Shown here: positions 1 to 12,600 of the stretch, one piece after another
How positions within the stretch are numbered: position 1 is the first letter of the stretch
Layout: each line of letters opens with the position of its first letter
Assembly (NCBI GenBank): GCA_002713215.1
Contig: PAVO01000015.1
Location: 17,777-81,776 of the forward strand
Direction: 5' to 3'
DNA from: Crocinitomicaceae bacterium
Lineage (GTDB): Bacteria > Bacteroidota > Bacteroidia > Flavobacteriales_G > Salibacteraceae
DNA length: 64,000 nt
The notes under the pieces: generated by a model
The model's input: the letters and a program-made list of their open reading frames with translations, nothing else
Databases searched by the model: none
What the model was told of the DNA's origin: nothing
Program-made: the position numbers and the translations under genes

Positions 1-3000
1 AAACTAGACGGTACCAACGATTACATAGCTCTATCAAGCGGTAAAGTAACTGGTGCTTCACTTGGGCTACCGACTGCCGCACTTACCGTTGAGGCATGGG
101 TTAAGCTTGATTCTTTCGTTAGATGGGCGGGAATTGCAAATTTCATCCAAGACAATGGGCCTACTGAGTTTGGGTGGTGGCTAGGAACTTATAACAACAA
201 TAAGTTTGGTTTAGGGCTGAAAACGAGTTCAAGTTCGGTATTGGATTATAAATTCACCAAAAAGAGCTACTCCAAAAACACATGGCACCATGTAGCTATG
301 GTATATAATGGAAGCAGAATTAGAATGTATGTGGATGGTGAAATTTCAATTGATACGGTAAGAACAGGAACCATACAATATGCAAACTCATGGTTTAGAT
401 TAGGACAATATGTAGATGATACTGAGTCTTATACCTTGGATGGTTCGCTCGACGAGGTTAGAATCTGGAACATTGCAAGAGATAGTGCGGAAATAGTTTC
501 CAATTATCGTAAAAGAGTTGATGTTTCCACTACTGGATTATATGCCTATTACAACTTTGATCAGTTGGATGGATTGAGCCTTTTGGATCGTTCGTCAAAT
601 GGTCGTAATGGAACTCTATCAAATATGACCGGTAGTGAATGGGGAGATAGCGAAGATTCATTAGTTTGGAAACTAAACGAAACTGTTGTAAGTAAAGACA
701 CGGTAGCATGGGCCATTTCATGGGATCCGGTGAGAGAGGATTCATTAACTTACTTCCCGGTTAGTGGGTTTGGAAGCATGTTCTTTTTAGATACTAACAC
801 AGGAGTAATTGATTTTGCTGGAGTGGTGGATTACGAAACTCAATCAAGCTATCCATTGACATACGGTGTTTATGATTTATCTGGAAATAGAGATACAGCA
901 GTGGTGCTGATTGAAATTGTAGACGATACCACAGAAACAGTTTATGCTGGAATGGGTAAAGCTCTTCAATTCGATAATGTCAATGATAAAATCAGGATTC
1001 CTCATAACAATGCATATAACACATCGAAGTTCACGATTAGTACTTGGGTTTACTGGCAAGGTTCAGGATCGACGGTTGACTTTATATGCGGTAAAGGAAA
1101 TGAAAATTACGAATTACACACTGGAGGGGCAGCAGGAACAAATTCCATTCGCTTTATACCAACCAATGCAGTTTGGATTGATGCGCCTGCAAATAGTTTT
1201 AGCCCAAATCAATGGAATCACATTGCTGCCGTTTATGATCCTTCAAAATCTCTGGCGAAGATTTATATCAATGGGGTAGATGTGGGTGCTAGCAACACAG
1301 GAACAAATCCCGTTACTACAACGGTATCAAACACTTCCGATTCACTTATAATTGGGGAAAGAAAATATGGCTTAGGAAGTTATCCTTTTGATGGAAGTAT
1401 TGATGAATTCCAGCTCTGGAATGTGGCTTTCGACTCTTTAGATGTTATTGCTAACATGAATTTAAGGGGCAACCCTTCGAACACCAATCTGGTTCTCAAT
1501 TTGAACATGGATTATGTCCATAATGGTTCACAAATGCTGGATCTGTCGGGTAATGGAAATAGGGGGCATTTATATGGTTTTTCAACTTCAACGTTGAACA
1601 ATGGGCCGGATACACTTGAATTCTTGATTTCCGAAAATCAGCAAAATGGAGATACTTCGGCTTATGCACTGGGTTGGGATACTGACGCAAGTGCACTAAC
1701 GTTTAAAATATTATCAGGAAATACGGATACAACGTTTGAAATAAACTCGACTTCAGGAGTAGTCACTGTTTATAAGGAATCTGAACTTCGTTATTTTAAA
1801 GATTCAATTTATGTCATTCAATATGAAGTAAGTGAAGCTGGCGATGGCAATAAAGACACAGCTCACCTTAGAATTCGTTTAGGAAATGAAAATGACTTCC
1901 CGGTAATTTCTTCCATAGCCAACGACACCATTTGTTCGGGTGGAATAGGAGATTCCCTACAATTCTCAATTACAGATGTTGATATCGGAGACGTTGAATT
2001 GATGCAGTTATCGGCCATCAGTTCAGATACAGTTCTCCTACCCAATTCTGCGTTTACGTTCTACAACACCACTTCATCGGATAGCGGAAGAGGAATGCGT
2101 ATCTACTTACCCGATTCTTCAGTGAATGCTTCTATTCCGGTTTATATAGTTGCAACGGATAGGGGTGACTTAAAAGATTCAACGTTAATCGTAGTTCAAA
2201 TTGATTCACTCCCATCAGTTAACCTGGGAGTTGACACCGCATTCTGTAACAACACAACTTATACTCTTAATGCAGGAGCCAATAAAGGATCGTATTTGTG
2301 GAATGATGGTTCCACATCAGATAATTTGGTTGTAAATGCCTACGGTACATACCAGGTTAGTGTAACGGATGCTAACTCGTGCTTCAACAGCGATACGGTA
2401 TTTGTAGACACGCTTCAGGTTCCTCAATTTGCCGATTCCGCATTCCAGGTATTGTGTAAAGGAGATTCTTCTGCCACAATCGCTCTGGATGGTGTCGGAG
2501 GAAAATCGGGATACAACTTCACCTGGCAATCGTGGGTTACCAGCAGGTCTGGTGCAGGAGACAAAACAGCGACAAATCTTGCCGCGGGAACTTATAAAGT
2601 GACCATTACCGATGCTAACAATTGTCAGGACAGTACTTCGTATACGATTACCGAACCGTCGACAAACATTGCAGTAAGCTTAGTTGCGTTTAACAATGTA
2701 TACTGTAAAACGGATTCTACCGCGTGGATCTCGGTGAGTTCTTCGGGCGGGGTAGCCCCACGAACTTATCAATGGAACGACTATGCGTCGCAAACCGATA
2801 CGCTTGCCGATAATATTCCGGCTGGTACCTATAAAGTTATAGTAACCGATTCCAACGGGTGTACTGATAGTATTTCCAAGACCGTAACCGAGCCTGTGCT
2901 TAAACTGGATGTTTGGTTGAGTGATTCTTCGGCGGTATTCTGTAAAGGAGATTCCTCAGGATTCCTGGAAGCTACGCATAATAATGGAGGTACGGGAACC

Positions 3001-6000
3001 AAAACCTATTTGTGGAACGATGCCCTTGCTCAAACAACAGCAAAGCTAAATGGAATTAAAACAGGTAATTACAAAGTGGTGGTAACCGATAGTTTGGGTT
3101 GTAAAGACAGTGCCGGAACCTTTGTTCCCGAACCAGCGACTTCGGTGGATGTTATACTTGACTCAACTTTTGATGTTAAATGTAAAACAGGTAAAACAGG
3201 ATTTATAACTGTAACGGGTGGTGGAGGAACAGGAACCATTAACTACTTGTGGAACGATCCTTCAACACAAACAACGGCCACGGCAAACTCGCTGGGTGTT
3301 GGAACCTATAAAGTAATAGTAACCGATAGCCTGGGTTGTACCGATAGTTTGACCGAGTCAATAACCGAGCCGGCCACCAGTATTTCCGCCAGTTTATCCA
3401 ATTACATAAACGTATTCTGTAAAACCGATTCTACAGCGTGGATTTCCGTAAAATCAAGCGGTGGGGTATTGCCACATACTTATCAGTGGAACGACTACCT
3501 GGCTCAAACAGATACAATTGCCTCTAACTTACCTGCAGGCAATTACAAAGTAATTGTTACCGATTCCAACAACTGTACAGACAGTGTATTTAAAACCATT
3601 ACCGAACCTGCCGCTAAAATCTCATTTGTATTTAGAGCGGATTCAGTTCGTCCTTTGTGTATTACTGATACCATTGGTAAATTGGGAGTTACTGCAAGTG
3701 GTGGAACGGGTAGTTATAAATACAAGTGGAATGATCCTGCAGCACAAGTGACCCCAATTGCAACTGGCTTGCTTTCGAATACCTATCGCGTAACTGTCAC
3801 TGACAGTTTAAATTGTTCCGATTCCGGATTTGCGGCACTGACTCCCTGGGACACGTTGGCTTCAAGTCTTACGCTGACTGTTGATACTTTCTGTAGTAGG
3901 GGAGACTCTTTACAGCTGATTGGTGGGCCAGCTAATGACGGTGTATTTACCGGATTGGGCGTTAACGGAAGTATGTTTAAACCCGATGGTTTAGCCCTTG
4001 GACAACATGTTATTACTTATACAAGAACCACGCGATCGTGCCAGGCGGTAAGTACCGATACCCTTTGGATCAATCCGAATCCAACAGCTTCCATGCAAAG
4101 TTTAGGAGCTATTTGCGACAATACTCCTGCATTTACCCTTACCCAGGGATTCCCCGTAGGAGAAGGTAGATACTATGGTAGCAAGGTTACTAATGATAGT
4201 GTTTATACACCGGTCTCGTCGGGTACGGATACCTTGTATTATGAGTATACCAATTCCTTTGGTTGTAAGGATACCACCAGTAAAACTGTGGAAGTAAATA
4301 AAAAACCGGTTGTTACGTTCAATACGATTCCCGATATATGTATCGACTCCAGTTCATTGGTACTTACGCAAGGAAAACCTGATACCAATGGAACAGGAAC
4401 CTATCACCATACAGCAGTTGCCGGAAACAGATTCTTCCCGGCATTGAGTAAGCCTGGAACGGATACCATTAAATATGTTTTCACCGATACCAATTCATGT
4501 GTGGATTCTTCATTCGGTTATTTGACCATTCATGCACTACCGGTACTTACCGTAAGTACCACCGATGAGTACTGTGTGAATGCCGATTCAGTTTCTTTAC
4601 CAGCTAAAAGCTATGTTACGCCTGCTGGAGGAACCTACTCTGGAAATGGTGTAAGCGGTGGTTACTTCTACCCCGACAGTGCCGGAGTAGCAACCCACAC
4701 GATTACCTACAACTATCAGGACGTGAATAGTTGTAAAGCCGATACACAAATTGCCATTACAGTACGTCCCAAGCCGGTGGTCACCTTTGTAGGAATTGAT
4801 TCCCTGTGTTTTGATGACGATACATTGAGTTTAGTGAGAGGTCTTCCCTCAGGTGGATATTATCAGGGTAATGGAGTAATAGACAGTACAAAATACCTGG
4901 CCTCGAAAGCTGGTGCGGGATTAGATGCCATGAAGTATGCCTATACCAACACTTTTGGATGTACCGATTCTACCACCGGATCAACTGTAGTCAACGCGCT
5001 TCCTGTAGTCAGTTTCAGTGCTCCGTTGGGTAGACATTGTGCTTCGGAGGATACCGTTTCCATCGATAAAGGGTTACCAAACTTTAGTGGAATTGGAACC
5101 GGGGTGTATACAGGATTTGGTGTGGTTAACGATACTAATTTTACAAATGCCATTACCGGAAAAGGCGTTCATTACATCACCTACAACTATACCGATACCA
5201 ATGGTTGTATAAATTCTGCTACCGACAGCATTACCGTTGATACTGTACCAAACGTTACTCTAAGCAGCTTTAATCCAATCTGTGAAGATCTTGATTCAAT
5301 TCTATTAACCGGGGGGCTTCCAATAGCCGGAATAAGTGATTCTTCGTATTATTCCGCAGGTGTAAGTAGTACTATTAAAAAGTTTGGTTTAAATTTCTCT
5401 CTTGACGTGAACCAGGCGAAATTGGATACCATTCACTATCATTTTGAAGATGCCTTCGGTTGTGCCGATTCAGCAACTCAAATTATTGTGGTTAACGCTT
5501 TACCCAATGTACAGTTTAGTATTGCACCGGATTCAATATGCTCTAACGATTCGGTACTTAACCTGGCTAATATTGCTTCTCCGGTTGGAGGAACATTTAC
5601 CGGGGCAGGTATAAACAATGGAAACTTCGATCCGCAGGTTGCCGGTGCCGGAATGCAGCACATTACATACAGCTATACCAACTCCAACTCTTGCTCTAAT
5701 ATGGCAGTTGATTCCATTAAAGTGAATGCCGCACCTTCCATTGATTCAATGGGAGTGATTCCTGAATATTGTGAGAAGGTTGGAAGTCAATCGTTGAGTA
5801 TTTGGATGGGTAATCCGGCAACGGGTAAAGGTTGGTACAGTGGCAATGGAATCTTATCAGACAGTTTAAGGTTTGATCCGGATACAGCCGGGGGGACCGG
5901 AAATCATGCAATTACATACACGTATAGCAATAAAGGCTGTTCTTCAGACACCTCATTTGTAATTAAAGTAAATAGTTTACCTGTGGTTGGATTTAGCAGC

Positions 6001-9000
6001 TTGCCTACGGTTTGTAGCAATGCAGATACGTTCAGGCTTACAGGTGGTACCCCAACAGGAACTGCGGGCATTTACAAGGGTAAGGGCGTAGTAAATGGAA
6101 TTTTAGATCCTAAATTGGCAGGTTCTGGTTCCAATACCTTACGTTACATATTTACCAATATCAATGGTTGTACCGATAGTGCATCTACTGTATTGCAAAT
6201 CGATAGTGCACCAAGTGCTTCTATCCAGGCCATTGCAGACCGATGTGAAAATGGTTCCATTGTGACACTAGTAGGTGCCCATGTTTCAACTAACGGTGGA
6301 AACGGTGTTTATTCGGGACAGGGAGTTGTAGGAAATATGTTTGATCCTTCCATTGCACGTTCTGGTTCTCACCAGTTGTGGTATAGCATTATCGATACCA
6401 ATGGTTGTGGTGATTCTGCTTCAACATTCGCAGTGGTTAATCCATTGCCGGTGGTTAGCCTTTCACCGTTTGGTTCTATTTGTGAGAATACAGCTCCATT
6501 TAAACTGAACCAGGCAAGTGTAAGTTCTATCTACAATAAAAACTACAGCTTTTATAGGGTGAATGGTTCAATAAACAGTGTTGATAGTGTTACCCTGGAT
6601 ACCTCAGTTATTTCGCCCCCATCAGCTTCCATAGAATATGTGTTTGTCGACGTTAATAACTGTTCTGATACAGCCAGAGGAGTTATGATTGTGGATACAG
6701 TACCAACCGTTACTTTTGATACGCTTCGAGGGTTCTGTGGCAACGAAGCACCTATTAAATTAAATTCAGGTAAACCATCACTTCAGGGTACCGGAGTTTA
6801 TTCAGGAAATGGAGTAATTGCTGGATTGTTTTATCCTTCTTTAAGTAAGTCGGGCAGTAGTGGTACACTCAACTGGACTACCACATTGAATTACCGATTT
6901 ACAGATAATAATGGTTGTTCAGATGATACCAATAGGGTTGTTCAAGTGAAAGCTGCTCCATCCATTAGTTTACAGGCCATGGCTTCTTTGTGTGAGAACG
7001 ACGATAGCTTGGTATTGAACATCGCTTCCGTTACGGCTAATTCAGGTTATGGGATATACAGTGGAAACGGTGTATACAACGACAGCGTACTTCGAATTGA
7101 CAGTGTTGGAATAGGAACACATACCATCCGCTATGCCTACCACGACACGCTCAATGGTTATACTTGTGCAGACAGTGCTACTCAGACCGTTGTCGTTAAT
7201 CCTAAACCTTCAGTATTTGTTGGACCTGAGAGCCCCATTTGTTTTAACGATAATAAGGTCCTTAGTTTTGGTATCCCAAGCGGGGGTGTATATACTGATT
7301 CTCTTGGAAACCCAATTGCTCAAAATCGATTTGCAGGATCAAACTTTGGTGTGGGTAACCATAAAGTGGTGTACAAATTCACAGATATCAATGGATGTTC
7401 GGATACGGTAACTCGTGTGGTAGGCGTAGTGCCATCACCAACGGTTATGTTGTCTCTAGAAGATCCTGTGGTTTGCGCCAGCACTAGCATTGTTCAGCTT
7501 CAGGGAGGTATACCTGCAGGTGGTAATTATTCCGGAAAAGGAGTATTTGGGGGGCAATTGTACACGGCTTCTGCGGGAATAGGTGGACATGACATTATAT
7601 ATACGCTTACCGATAGTATTGGGTGTTCAGCTTCCGATACACAAATGGTAAACATTAAATCGAATCCACCACTCCAGGTTTCTAACGATACTGCCATTTG
7701 TTATGGTGAAACTGCTTCAGTATGGGCAAGCAATGCCGGATCACGTGCCAGTTATCAATGGAACACCGGATCGTTTAACGACAGTTTATCTGTTGCACCA
7801 AAAGCTACTTCGGTTTATTCAGTAGTTGCTACCGATTCAATTGGATGTGCCTCCACTAAGAGCGTTAAAGTTTCACTTTATCCAAGAATTCAACTGACTG
7901 CAACCAGTCAGAAGAGCGAGTGTAACCAGGCTAATGGTGCTGCTTCAGTGGTAGCTCAGGGTGGTTTGGCTCCTTATAAATACCAATGGAGCACGGGTTC
8001 CAATCTGAATTTAATTACGAACCTACGTTCTGGAAAATACTTTGTAAGTGTTACCGATGCCAACAGTTGTGAAGAAGCAACTAATGTAAATGTGGTGGAT
8101 CAAACCGGACCTCAAATTTTGGTTAATTCGGTTACGAATCCTGATTGCTACGATGCTAAAAATGGTGCCATTGACATTACCATTGTTGGCTTAGGAGTTA
8201 AGGTTAAGTGGAGCAACGGAGCGGTTACCGAAGACATAAGTGGATTAAGTGCGGGTCTTTATACCGTGGTATTGGAAGACGGTACCGGTTGTGTCGCTGT
8301 TAGAGATTTTACGATAACCGCACCTGCAAAACTCCGCGCAACAGCAATTACTCAACAGTCAAGTTGTGACTCTGCCAATGCCTGGATATCTGCAGATGTA
8401 AGTGGTGGAACAGGTACTAAAACCTTTAAATGGTCAACCGGATTTAACGGTGATACCTTAAGAAATATTGGTGCCGGTGCTTATGCTGTTGAAATTAGCG
8501 ATGCCAATGGATGTAGTGATTCCCTGTTCGTTACCGTTAGCGATTCCGGTGCGCCACAAATTGATGTTATTCGGGTACTTCCAACAGCTTGCGGAATAGC
8601 TAAAGGAGAGATTGATATTGACGTGGTTGCCGACTCCATTACTAAAGTATTGTGGAGCAATGGCGATTCTGTTATGAGCTTAACTTCATTGCAAGGTGGA
8701 AATTATACGGTTTCAATAACCGATTCTGCAAATTGTACGGCTACAGAGCTTATTAAAGTGCCAAATACACTATCGGCTACTCAGCCCATTTGTATGGTTA
8801 CCGTAGATACAGCCACGCGATTGGTTAAAGTATTACACAAAGTAGATCCAGCCAAGTTTACTACGGTGAGTCTGGTTAAGGAAGTAGTTGGAAGCTCCAT
8901 CAACATGGCGGTAATGTCGCGTCCGGCAAGCGTGGATATTCTTACCGATTCTTCCTCATCTTTCTACAGTGGTCCTAAGGGATATATGATTTCAGCAGAG

Positions 9001-9615
9001 GACAATTGTGGAAATACCACAGTATTGAGTTCAATGCACAAAACCATTTACCTGAATGGTAGCATACACCACGATGGAACCATTAATCTGGAGTGGACCA
9101 ACTACATAGGTGAGAGTGTAGTTGCTTACGACATATTAAGAGTAACCGAGCAGGGAACTACGGTATTAAACTCTCTTCCGGGTACCGTTAACAATTATGT
9201 AATAAAATCAGAAGACTTTGAACATACCCGAATTGAGTATGTGGTTCGGGCATTGTTGGCTAATACTTGTGGCTCTTCCGATCCGTTCTACGATCATAGT
9301 TACTCCAATTTCTCACCCGACTTTGGTTCCTTTATTAGCGGAATTGATCCGGTCGAAAACGTAGAAGTTGAACGGGTTTATCCAAACCCAAATACCGGAG
9401 AGTTTATTATCGATTTGGTTTCGAAAAAGACAGGGGACATTTCTGTTCAGTTGTTGGATTTAAGAGGAAAACTGGTATGGGAGATCACGGAACAAAATGC
9501 AAGTGGATTTGTAAGTGTTCCGGTAAGTATTCCTGATTTAGCAGTGGGAATGTATCAATTAAGAATTTCTAATGGTGAAGAAAATAAAATTGTAAAAATT
9601 CAGATAACCCACTAG
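1..9615 (+). CDS. Giant T9SS-secreted surface protein, LamG + SprB + PKD-like repeats (5' partial)
   Basis: The reading frame is open from base 1, so the gene begins upstream; the TTG at 241 lies inside a LamG domain and is not a start. The visible 3204 residues are two LamG/concanavalin-like domains (about 1-215 and 316-537) separated by cadherin-like linkers, six SprB-type repeats (about 817-1280, each opening with CKxD/CKTG and ending in a TEP-like motif), about sixteen PKD-like units (1288-2550, GGxYSGxGV...YTDxNGC pattern), four more SprB-like units (2635-2920), an FN3-like stretch and a type A T9SS sorting domain (3123-3204, starting at VYPNPNTGEF). Such proteins cross the outer membrane by T9SS and stay on the surface or are released. 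LamG domains suggest glycan or protein binding. The next gene starts 17 bp later. Adhesin function is inferred from architecture; the ligand is unknown. Confidence 0.9.
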   Translation, partial: KLDGTNDYIALSSGKVTGASLGLPTAALTVEAWVKLDSFVRWAGIANFIQDNGPTEFGWWLGTYNNNKFGLGLKTSSSSVLDYKFTKKSYSKNTWHHVAMVYNGSRIRMYVDGEISIDTVRTGTIQYANSWFRLGQYVDDTESYTLDGSLDEVRIWNIARDSAEIVSNYRKRVDVSTTGLYAYYNFDQLDGLSLLDRSSNGRNGTLSNMTGSEWGDSEDSLVWKLNETVVSKDTVAWAISWDPVREDSLTYFPVSGFGSMFFLDTNTGVIDFAGVVDYETQSSYPLTYGVYDLSGNRDTAVVLIEIVDDTTETVYAGMGKALQFDNVNDKIRIPHNNAYNTSKFTISTWVYWQGSGSTVDFICGKGNENYELHTGGAAGTNSIRFIPTNAVWIDAPANSFSPNQWNHIAAVYDPSKSLAKIYINGVDVGASNTGTNPVTTTVSNTSDSLIIGERKYGLGSYPFDGSIDEFQLWNVAFDSLDVIANMNLRGNPSNTNLVLNLNMDYVHNGSQMLDLSGNGNRGHLYGFSTSTLNNGPDTLEFLISENQQNGDTSAYALGWDTDASALTFKILSGNTDTTFEINSTSGVVTVYKESELRYFKDSIYVIQYEVSEAGDGNKDTAHLRIRLGNENDFPVISSIANDTICSGGIGDSLQFSITDVDIGDVELMQLSAISSDTVLLPNSAFTFYNTTSSDSGRGMRIYLPDSSVNASIPVYIVATDRGDLKDSTLIVVQIDSLPSVNLGVDTAFCNNTTYTLNAGANKGSYLWNDGSTSDNLVVNAYGTYQVSVTDANSCFNSDTVFVDTLQVPQFADSAFQVLCKGDSSATIALDGVGGKSGYNFTWQSWVTSRSGAGDKTATNLAAGTYKVTITDANNCQDSTSYTITEPSTNIAVSLVAFNNVYCKTDSTAWISVSSSGGVAPRTYQWNDYASQTDTLADNIPAGTYKVIVTDSNGCTDSISKTVTEPVLKLDVWLSDSSAVFCKGDSSGFLEATHNNGGTGTKTYLWNDALAQTTAKLNGIKTGNYKVVVTDSLGCKDSAGTFVPEPATSVDVILDSTFDVKCKTGKTGFITVTGGGGTGTINYLWNDPSTQTTATANSLGVGTYKVIVTDSLGCTDSLTESITEPATSISASLSNYINVFCKTDSTAWISVKSSGGVLPHTYQWNDYLAQTDTIASNLPAGNYKVIVTDSNNCTDSVFKTITEPAAKISFVFRADSVRPLCITDTIGKLGVTASGGTGSYKYKWNDPAAQVTPIATGLLSNTYRVTVTDSLNCSDSGFAALTPWDTLASSLTLTVDTFCSRGDSLQLIGGPANDGVFTGLGVNGSMFKPDGLALGQHVITYTRTTRSCQAVSTDTLWINPNPTASMQSLGAICDNTPAFTLTQGFPVGEGRYYGSKVTNDSVYTPVSSGTDTLYYEYTNSFGCKDTTSKTVEVNKKPVVTFNTIPDICIDSSSLVLTQGKPDTNGTGTYHHTAVAGNRFFPALSKPGTDTIKYVFTDTNSCVDSSFGYLTIHALPVLTVSTTDEYCVNADSVSLPAKSYVTPAGGTYSGNGVSGGYFYPDSAGVATHTITYNYQDVNSCKADTQIAITVRPKPVVTFVGIDSLCFDDDTLSLVRGLPSGGYYQGNGVIDSTKYLASKAGAGLDAMKYAYTNTFGCTDSTTGSTVVNALPVVSFSAPLGRHCASEDTVSIDKGLPNFSGIGTGVYTGFGVVNDTNFTNAITGKGVHYITYNYTDTNGCINSATDSITVDTVPNVTLSSFNPICEDLDSILLTGGLPIAGISDSSYYSAGVSSTIKKFGLNFSLDVNQAKLDTIHYHFEDAFGCADSATQIIVVNALPNVQFSIAPDSICSNDSVLNLANIASPVGGTFTGAGINNGNFDPQVAGAGMQHITYSYTNSNSCSNMAVDSIKVNAAPSIDSMGVIPEYCEKVGSQSLSIWMGNPATGKGWYSGNGILSDSLRFDPDTAGGTGNHAITYTYSNKGCSSDTSFVIKVNSLPVVGFSSLPTVCSNADTFRLTGGTPTGTAGIYKGKGVVNGILDPKLAGSGSNTLRYIFTNINGCTDSASTVLQIDSAPSASIQAIADRCENGSIVTLVGAHVSTNGGNGVYSGQGVVGNMFDPSIARSGSHQLWYSIIDTNGCGDSASTFAVVNPLPVVSLSPFGSICENTAPFKLNQASVSSIYNKNYSFYRVNGSINSVDSVTLDTSVISPPSASIEYVFVDVNNCSDTARGVMIVDTVPTVTFDTLRGFCGNEAPIKLNSGKPSLQGTGVYSGNGVIAGLFYPSLSKSGSSGTLNWTTTLNYRFTDNNGCSDDTNRVVQVKAAPSISLQAMASLCENDDSLVLNIASVTANSGYGIYSGNGVYNDSVLRIDSVGIGTHTIRYAYHDTLNGYTCADSATQTVVVNPKPSVFVGPESPICFNDNKVLSFGIPSGGVYTDSLGNPIAQNRFAGSNFGVGNHKVVYKFTDINGCSDTVTRVVGVVPSPTVMLSLEDPVVCASTSIVQLQGGIPAGGNYSGKGVFGGQLYTASAGIGGHDIIYTLTDSIGCSASDTQMVNIKSNPPLQVSNDTAICYGETASVWASNAGSRASYQWNTGSFNDSLSVAPKATSVYSVVATDSIGCASTKSVKVSLYPRIQLTATSQKSECNQANGAASVVAQGGLAPYKYQWSTGSNLNLITNLRSGKYFVSVTDANSCEEATNVNVVDQTGPQILVNSVTNPDCYDAKNGAIDITIVGLGVKVKWSNGAVTEDISGLSAGLYTVVLEDGTGCVAVRDFTITAPAKLRATAITQQSSCDSANAWISADVSGGTGTKTFKWSTGFNGDTLRNIGAGAYAVEISDANGCSDSLFVTVSDSGAPQIDVIRVLPTACGIAKGEIDIDVVADSITKVLWSNGDSVMSLTSLQGGNYTVSITDSANCTATELIKVPNTLSATQPICMVTVDTATRLVKVLHKVDPAKFTTVSLVKEVVGSSINMAVMSRPASVDILTDSSSSFYSGPKGYMISAEDNCGNTTVLSSMHKTIYLNGSIHHDGTINLEWTNYIGESVVAYDILRVTEQGTTVLNSLPGTVNNYVIKSEDFEHTRIEYVVRALLANTCGSSDPFYDHSYSNFSPDFGSFISGIDPVENVEVERVYPNPNTGEFIIDLVSKKTGDISVQLLDLRGKLVWEITEQNASGFVSVPVSIPDLAVGMYQLRISNGEENKIVKIQITH

Positions 9616-9632
9616 AGACTGGTAGAGGAAGA

Positions 9633-12600
9633 ATGGTAAAGAAGTGGACAGGCATATTGGTATTTTTATTTTTCCTGCAATTGGGCTTTGCCCAGTTGAG
9701 CGGTACCAAAACGGTTGGTGGAACTACTCCCGACTATGCAACCATAAGTGCCGCTGTAAGCGCTTTAAATAGCAGCGGTGTAAACGGTGCTGTCACATTC
9801 AATATTCGCCCGGGTACCTATAATGAACAATTTTCAATTGATTCGGTTACCGGTACTTCATCTACTAATACGATTACATTTCAGAAAGAACCCAATACTT
9901 CCGGGGAGGTAAACATCCAGTTTAGCCCTACAAGTAAATTGTATATATGTAGATTTCTTAAATGCAATTACATTGAGCTTAAGTCGTTAAATTTCAAGGT
10001 TTTAAATACGATATTTACCTCTGTTATAAATTTTAGAGATACCAACTCAAACATTACCATCGATAGTTGTTCTATAATAAACACCTTAAATACAAATGGT
10101 TATTGCCTATACGACAATTTTAGTGCAGGATCGGTAGATGATTTGACCATTAAAAATTCGACCATTAAAGGTGGTGATATTGGACTGTACCTCTTGGCCA
10201 GCGGTTCAAGTGAAGCAGGGGACAGATTAAGATTTGAAAATAATTTAATTGATTCGGTTAATAAAACAGGAATTTACCTTCAGTTACAGGATAGTGTTTC
10301 CATAATTGGCAATACTATCAGGAACTTTCGAGCTACATCTGACCTACATGGTTTAAGGATAAGTAGTTGTGGTGGTGGCATTGAGATAAGCGCAAATAAA
10401 ATATTAGTAAGTGCTGCATCGGGTTACGGACGTGCAATTGCAATAACCAGTTCCACCAATACTACGGGTAACCGGGGAAAAATAGTCAATAACATATTGT
10501 CCATTATTGGACCAACAACGGCAAGAACCATTGAAACCTCTTCATGCTCCTACATGGATATTGAATTCAATACTTGTTATGCCGATGGAAACAGCACCTG
10601 CCACCCCATCAATATGGCAAACAATACAAACGCCTTCATTCGCAACAATATATTCTATGCTGCAGGTTCGTCTTCTTTGGCCTATGCATTTTATGTGAAT
10701 AATGCAGCGGGTCTTTCCAGCATCACACTTGACTATAATTGCTATTACTCGAATTCTTCAAACCTTGCCTATAATGGGTCCAATAGGGCCACCTTAACTG
10801 CATGGAAGACGGCTACAAGTCAGGTAGCGAACGGCATTAATGTAAATCCACAATTCGTGGATTCTACATCCAATTATTACTCCACTAATACAGCATTGAT
10901 TGGAGCCGGATTGCATAACTCCAACATAACAACTGACGTTGATGGGGCTTCGAGGTCAAACCCACCTACCATTGGCGCAAATAAGATTGCAGATTCAAGG
11001 CTTTCCGGTACATACACCATTGGAGGAACAACTCCTGATTATATAAGCATTACGTTGGCTGATGCTGCGCTGGATAGTCATGGTGTTAAAGGTCCTGTAA
11101 TTTTTAATATTCGCTCCGGAACTTACAACGAGCAAGTAGAAATCGATTCTATTGCGGGAGCCAGCGCAACAAATACGATCACTTTTCAGAAAGATCCTTC
11201 TGCCAGTACTGCACCAATAATTGCGGTTGCAGCAAGTAGTTCTGCCACCAATTATACGATTAGCTTTAATAAGGCAGATTATATAAACCTGGTTAACCTA
11301 GTCATGAAAAATACCGGAACTTCCTTTAGTACAGTGGTAAAATATACTGGAGGGACAGACTATATTAACATAGATACTTGTGCTCTGGAAGGTAAAACAG
11401 GGAATGGGTTTAATTATACCCTGATTTTTCATACGAGCGGAGCGGCCAATGAAGCGAATTACTGCAGTATAAAAAACTCAACCCTCAAAAATGGGTATTA
11501 CACCTTGGTTATGGGAGGTACCCTTGGATCAAATGAAAAGGGAAATGTATTGGAAAACAACACGATAACGAACTTTAGGCTTCGTTCATTGGATATCCAG
11601 TATCAAGATTCCTTGCAACTAATAAAAAATAGTATTACAGGTACAAGTTATTCGAGTTCGCAATGGGGTATCTACGTTAAAGACTTATCTGGAAAAAGTA
11701 GAATTGAACTCAACAAGGTTGAAAATCAAACAACTGGAGGTTCATATGGTATCGATCTATGGAACATGACTGGATCGGTTTCAGACAAGATTATAGTTAG
11801 TAACAATACATATAGAAATATTAATACGAGCTCAGTTTCGTTTATAGAAAAAGGACTTTCAATAACGAGTTCAACCTACATTGACGTTGTTTTTAATACG
11901 TCTAAAGTTTCCGGAACATCAGCTTTCAATGCCAATGCGTTATACGTTTCCGGAGGAAATAATCTAAATTTTAAAAATAACAACCTGGTTAATTCGGGTG
12001 GAGGTGTTGCCTTTTTTGTAAATGGATCTTTTGTTTCAACTACCAGTGATTACAATAATATTTACACTTCAGGCTCTACTCTGGGATACTACAATTCGGG
12101 ATCAAGAACTAATCTTGCTGCCTGGAAAACAGCGACCTCCAGAGATGCTAATTCCCAGAGCTTAAACCCAAATTTTATTGCCACCGACTCGCTAATACCC
12201 AATAACGGAAACCTTAACAATAAAGGAACTACAATTTCAGGAATTACTACGGACATTGCAGGAGTTACTCGTCATGCTTCTACTCCTGATATCGGCGCCT
12301 ATGAATTTACCGGAGTGCAACCACCTATGGCAGGAGTCTACACCGTGGGGGGAACAACTCCGGATTACGACTCAGTTTCTACAGCTGTAGCAGATTTGAA
12401 TTCCAGGGGGATAAGCGATACGGTTAAATTTCATCTTCGACAAGGCACTTACAATGGATCATTTAAAATTGATTCAATAACTGGTTCGTCTCCATCAAAT
12501 TGGATTATGTTTACTTCAGACCCAGCCAATAGCTCAGATGTAATCCTTTTAGATACGGCAACTGCAAATGATTATGCGGGAATTGAATTAACTTCAGCTT

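Noticed and set aside
241..243. TTG as start of the first giant gene
   Set aside because: The frame is open from base 1 and encodes the first half of a LamG domain, so the true start is upstream of the window.
2440..8750. Regular repeats that could be mistaken for CRISPR or satellite DNA
   Set aside because: The period is about 240 bp, in frame, and corresponds to SprB and PKD-like protein repeats.
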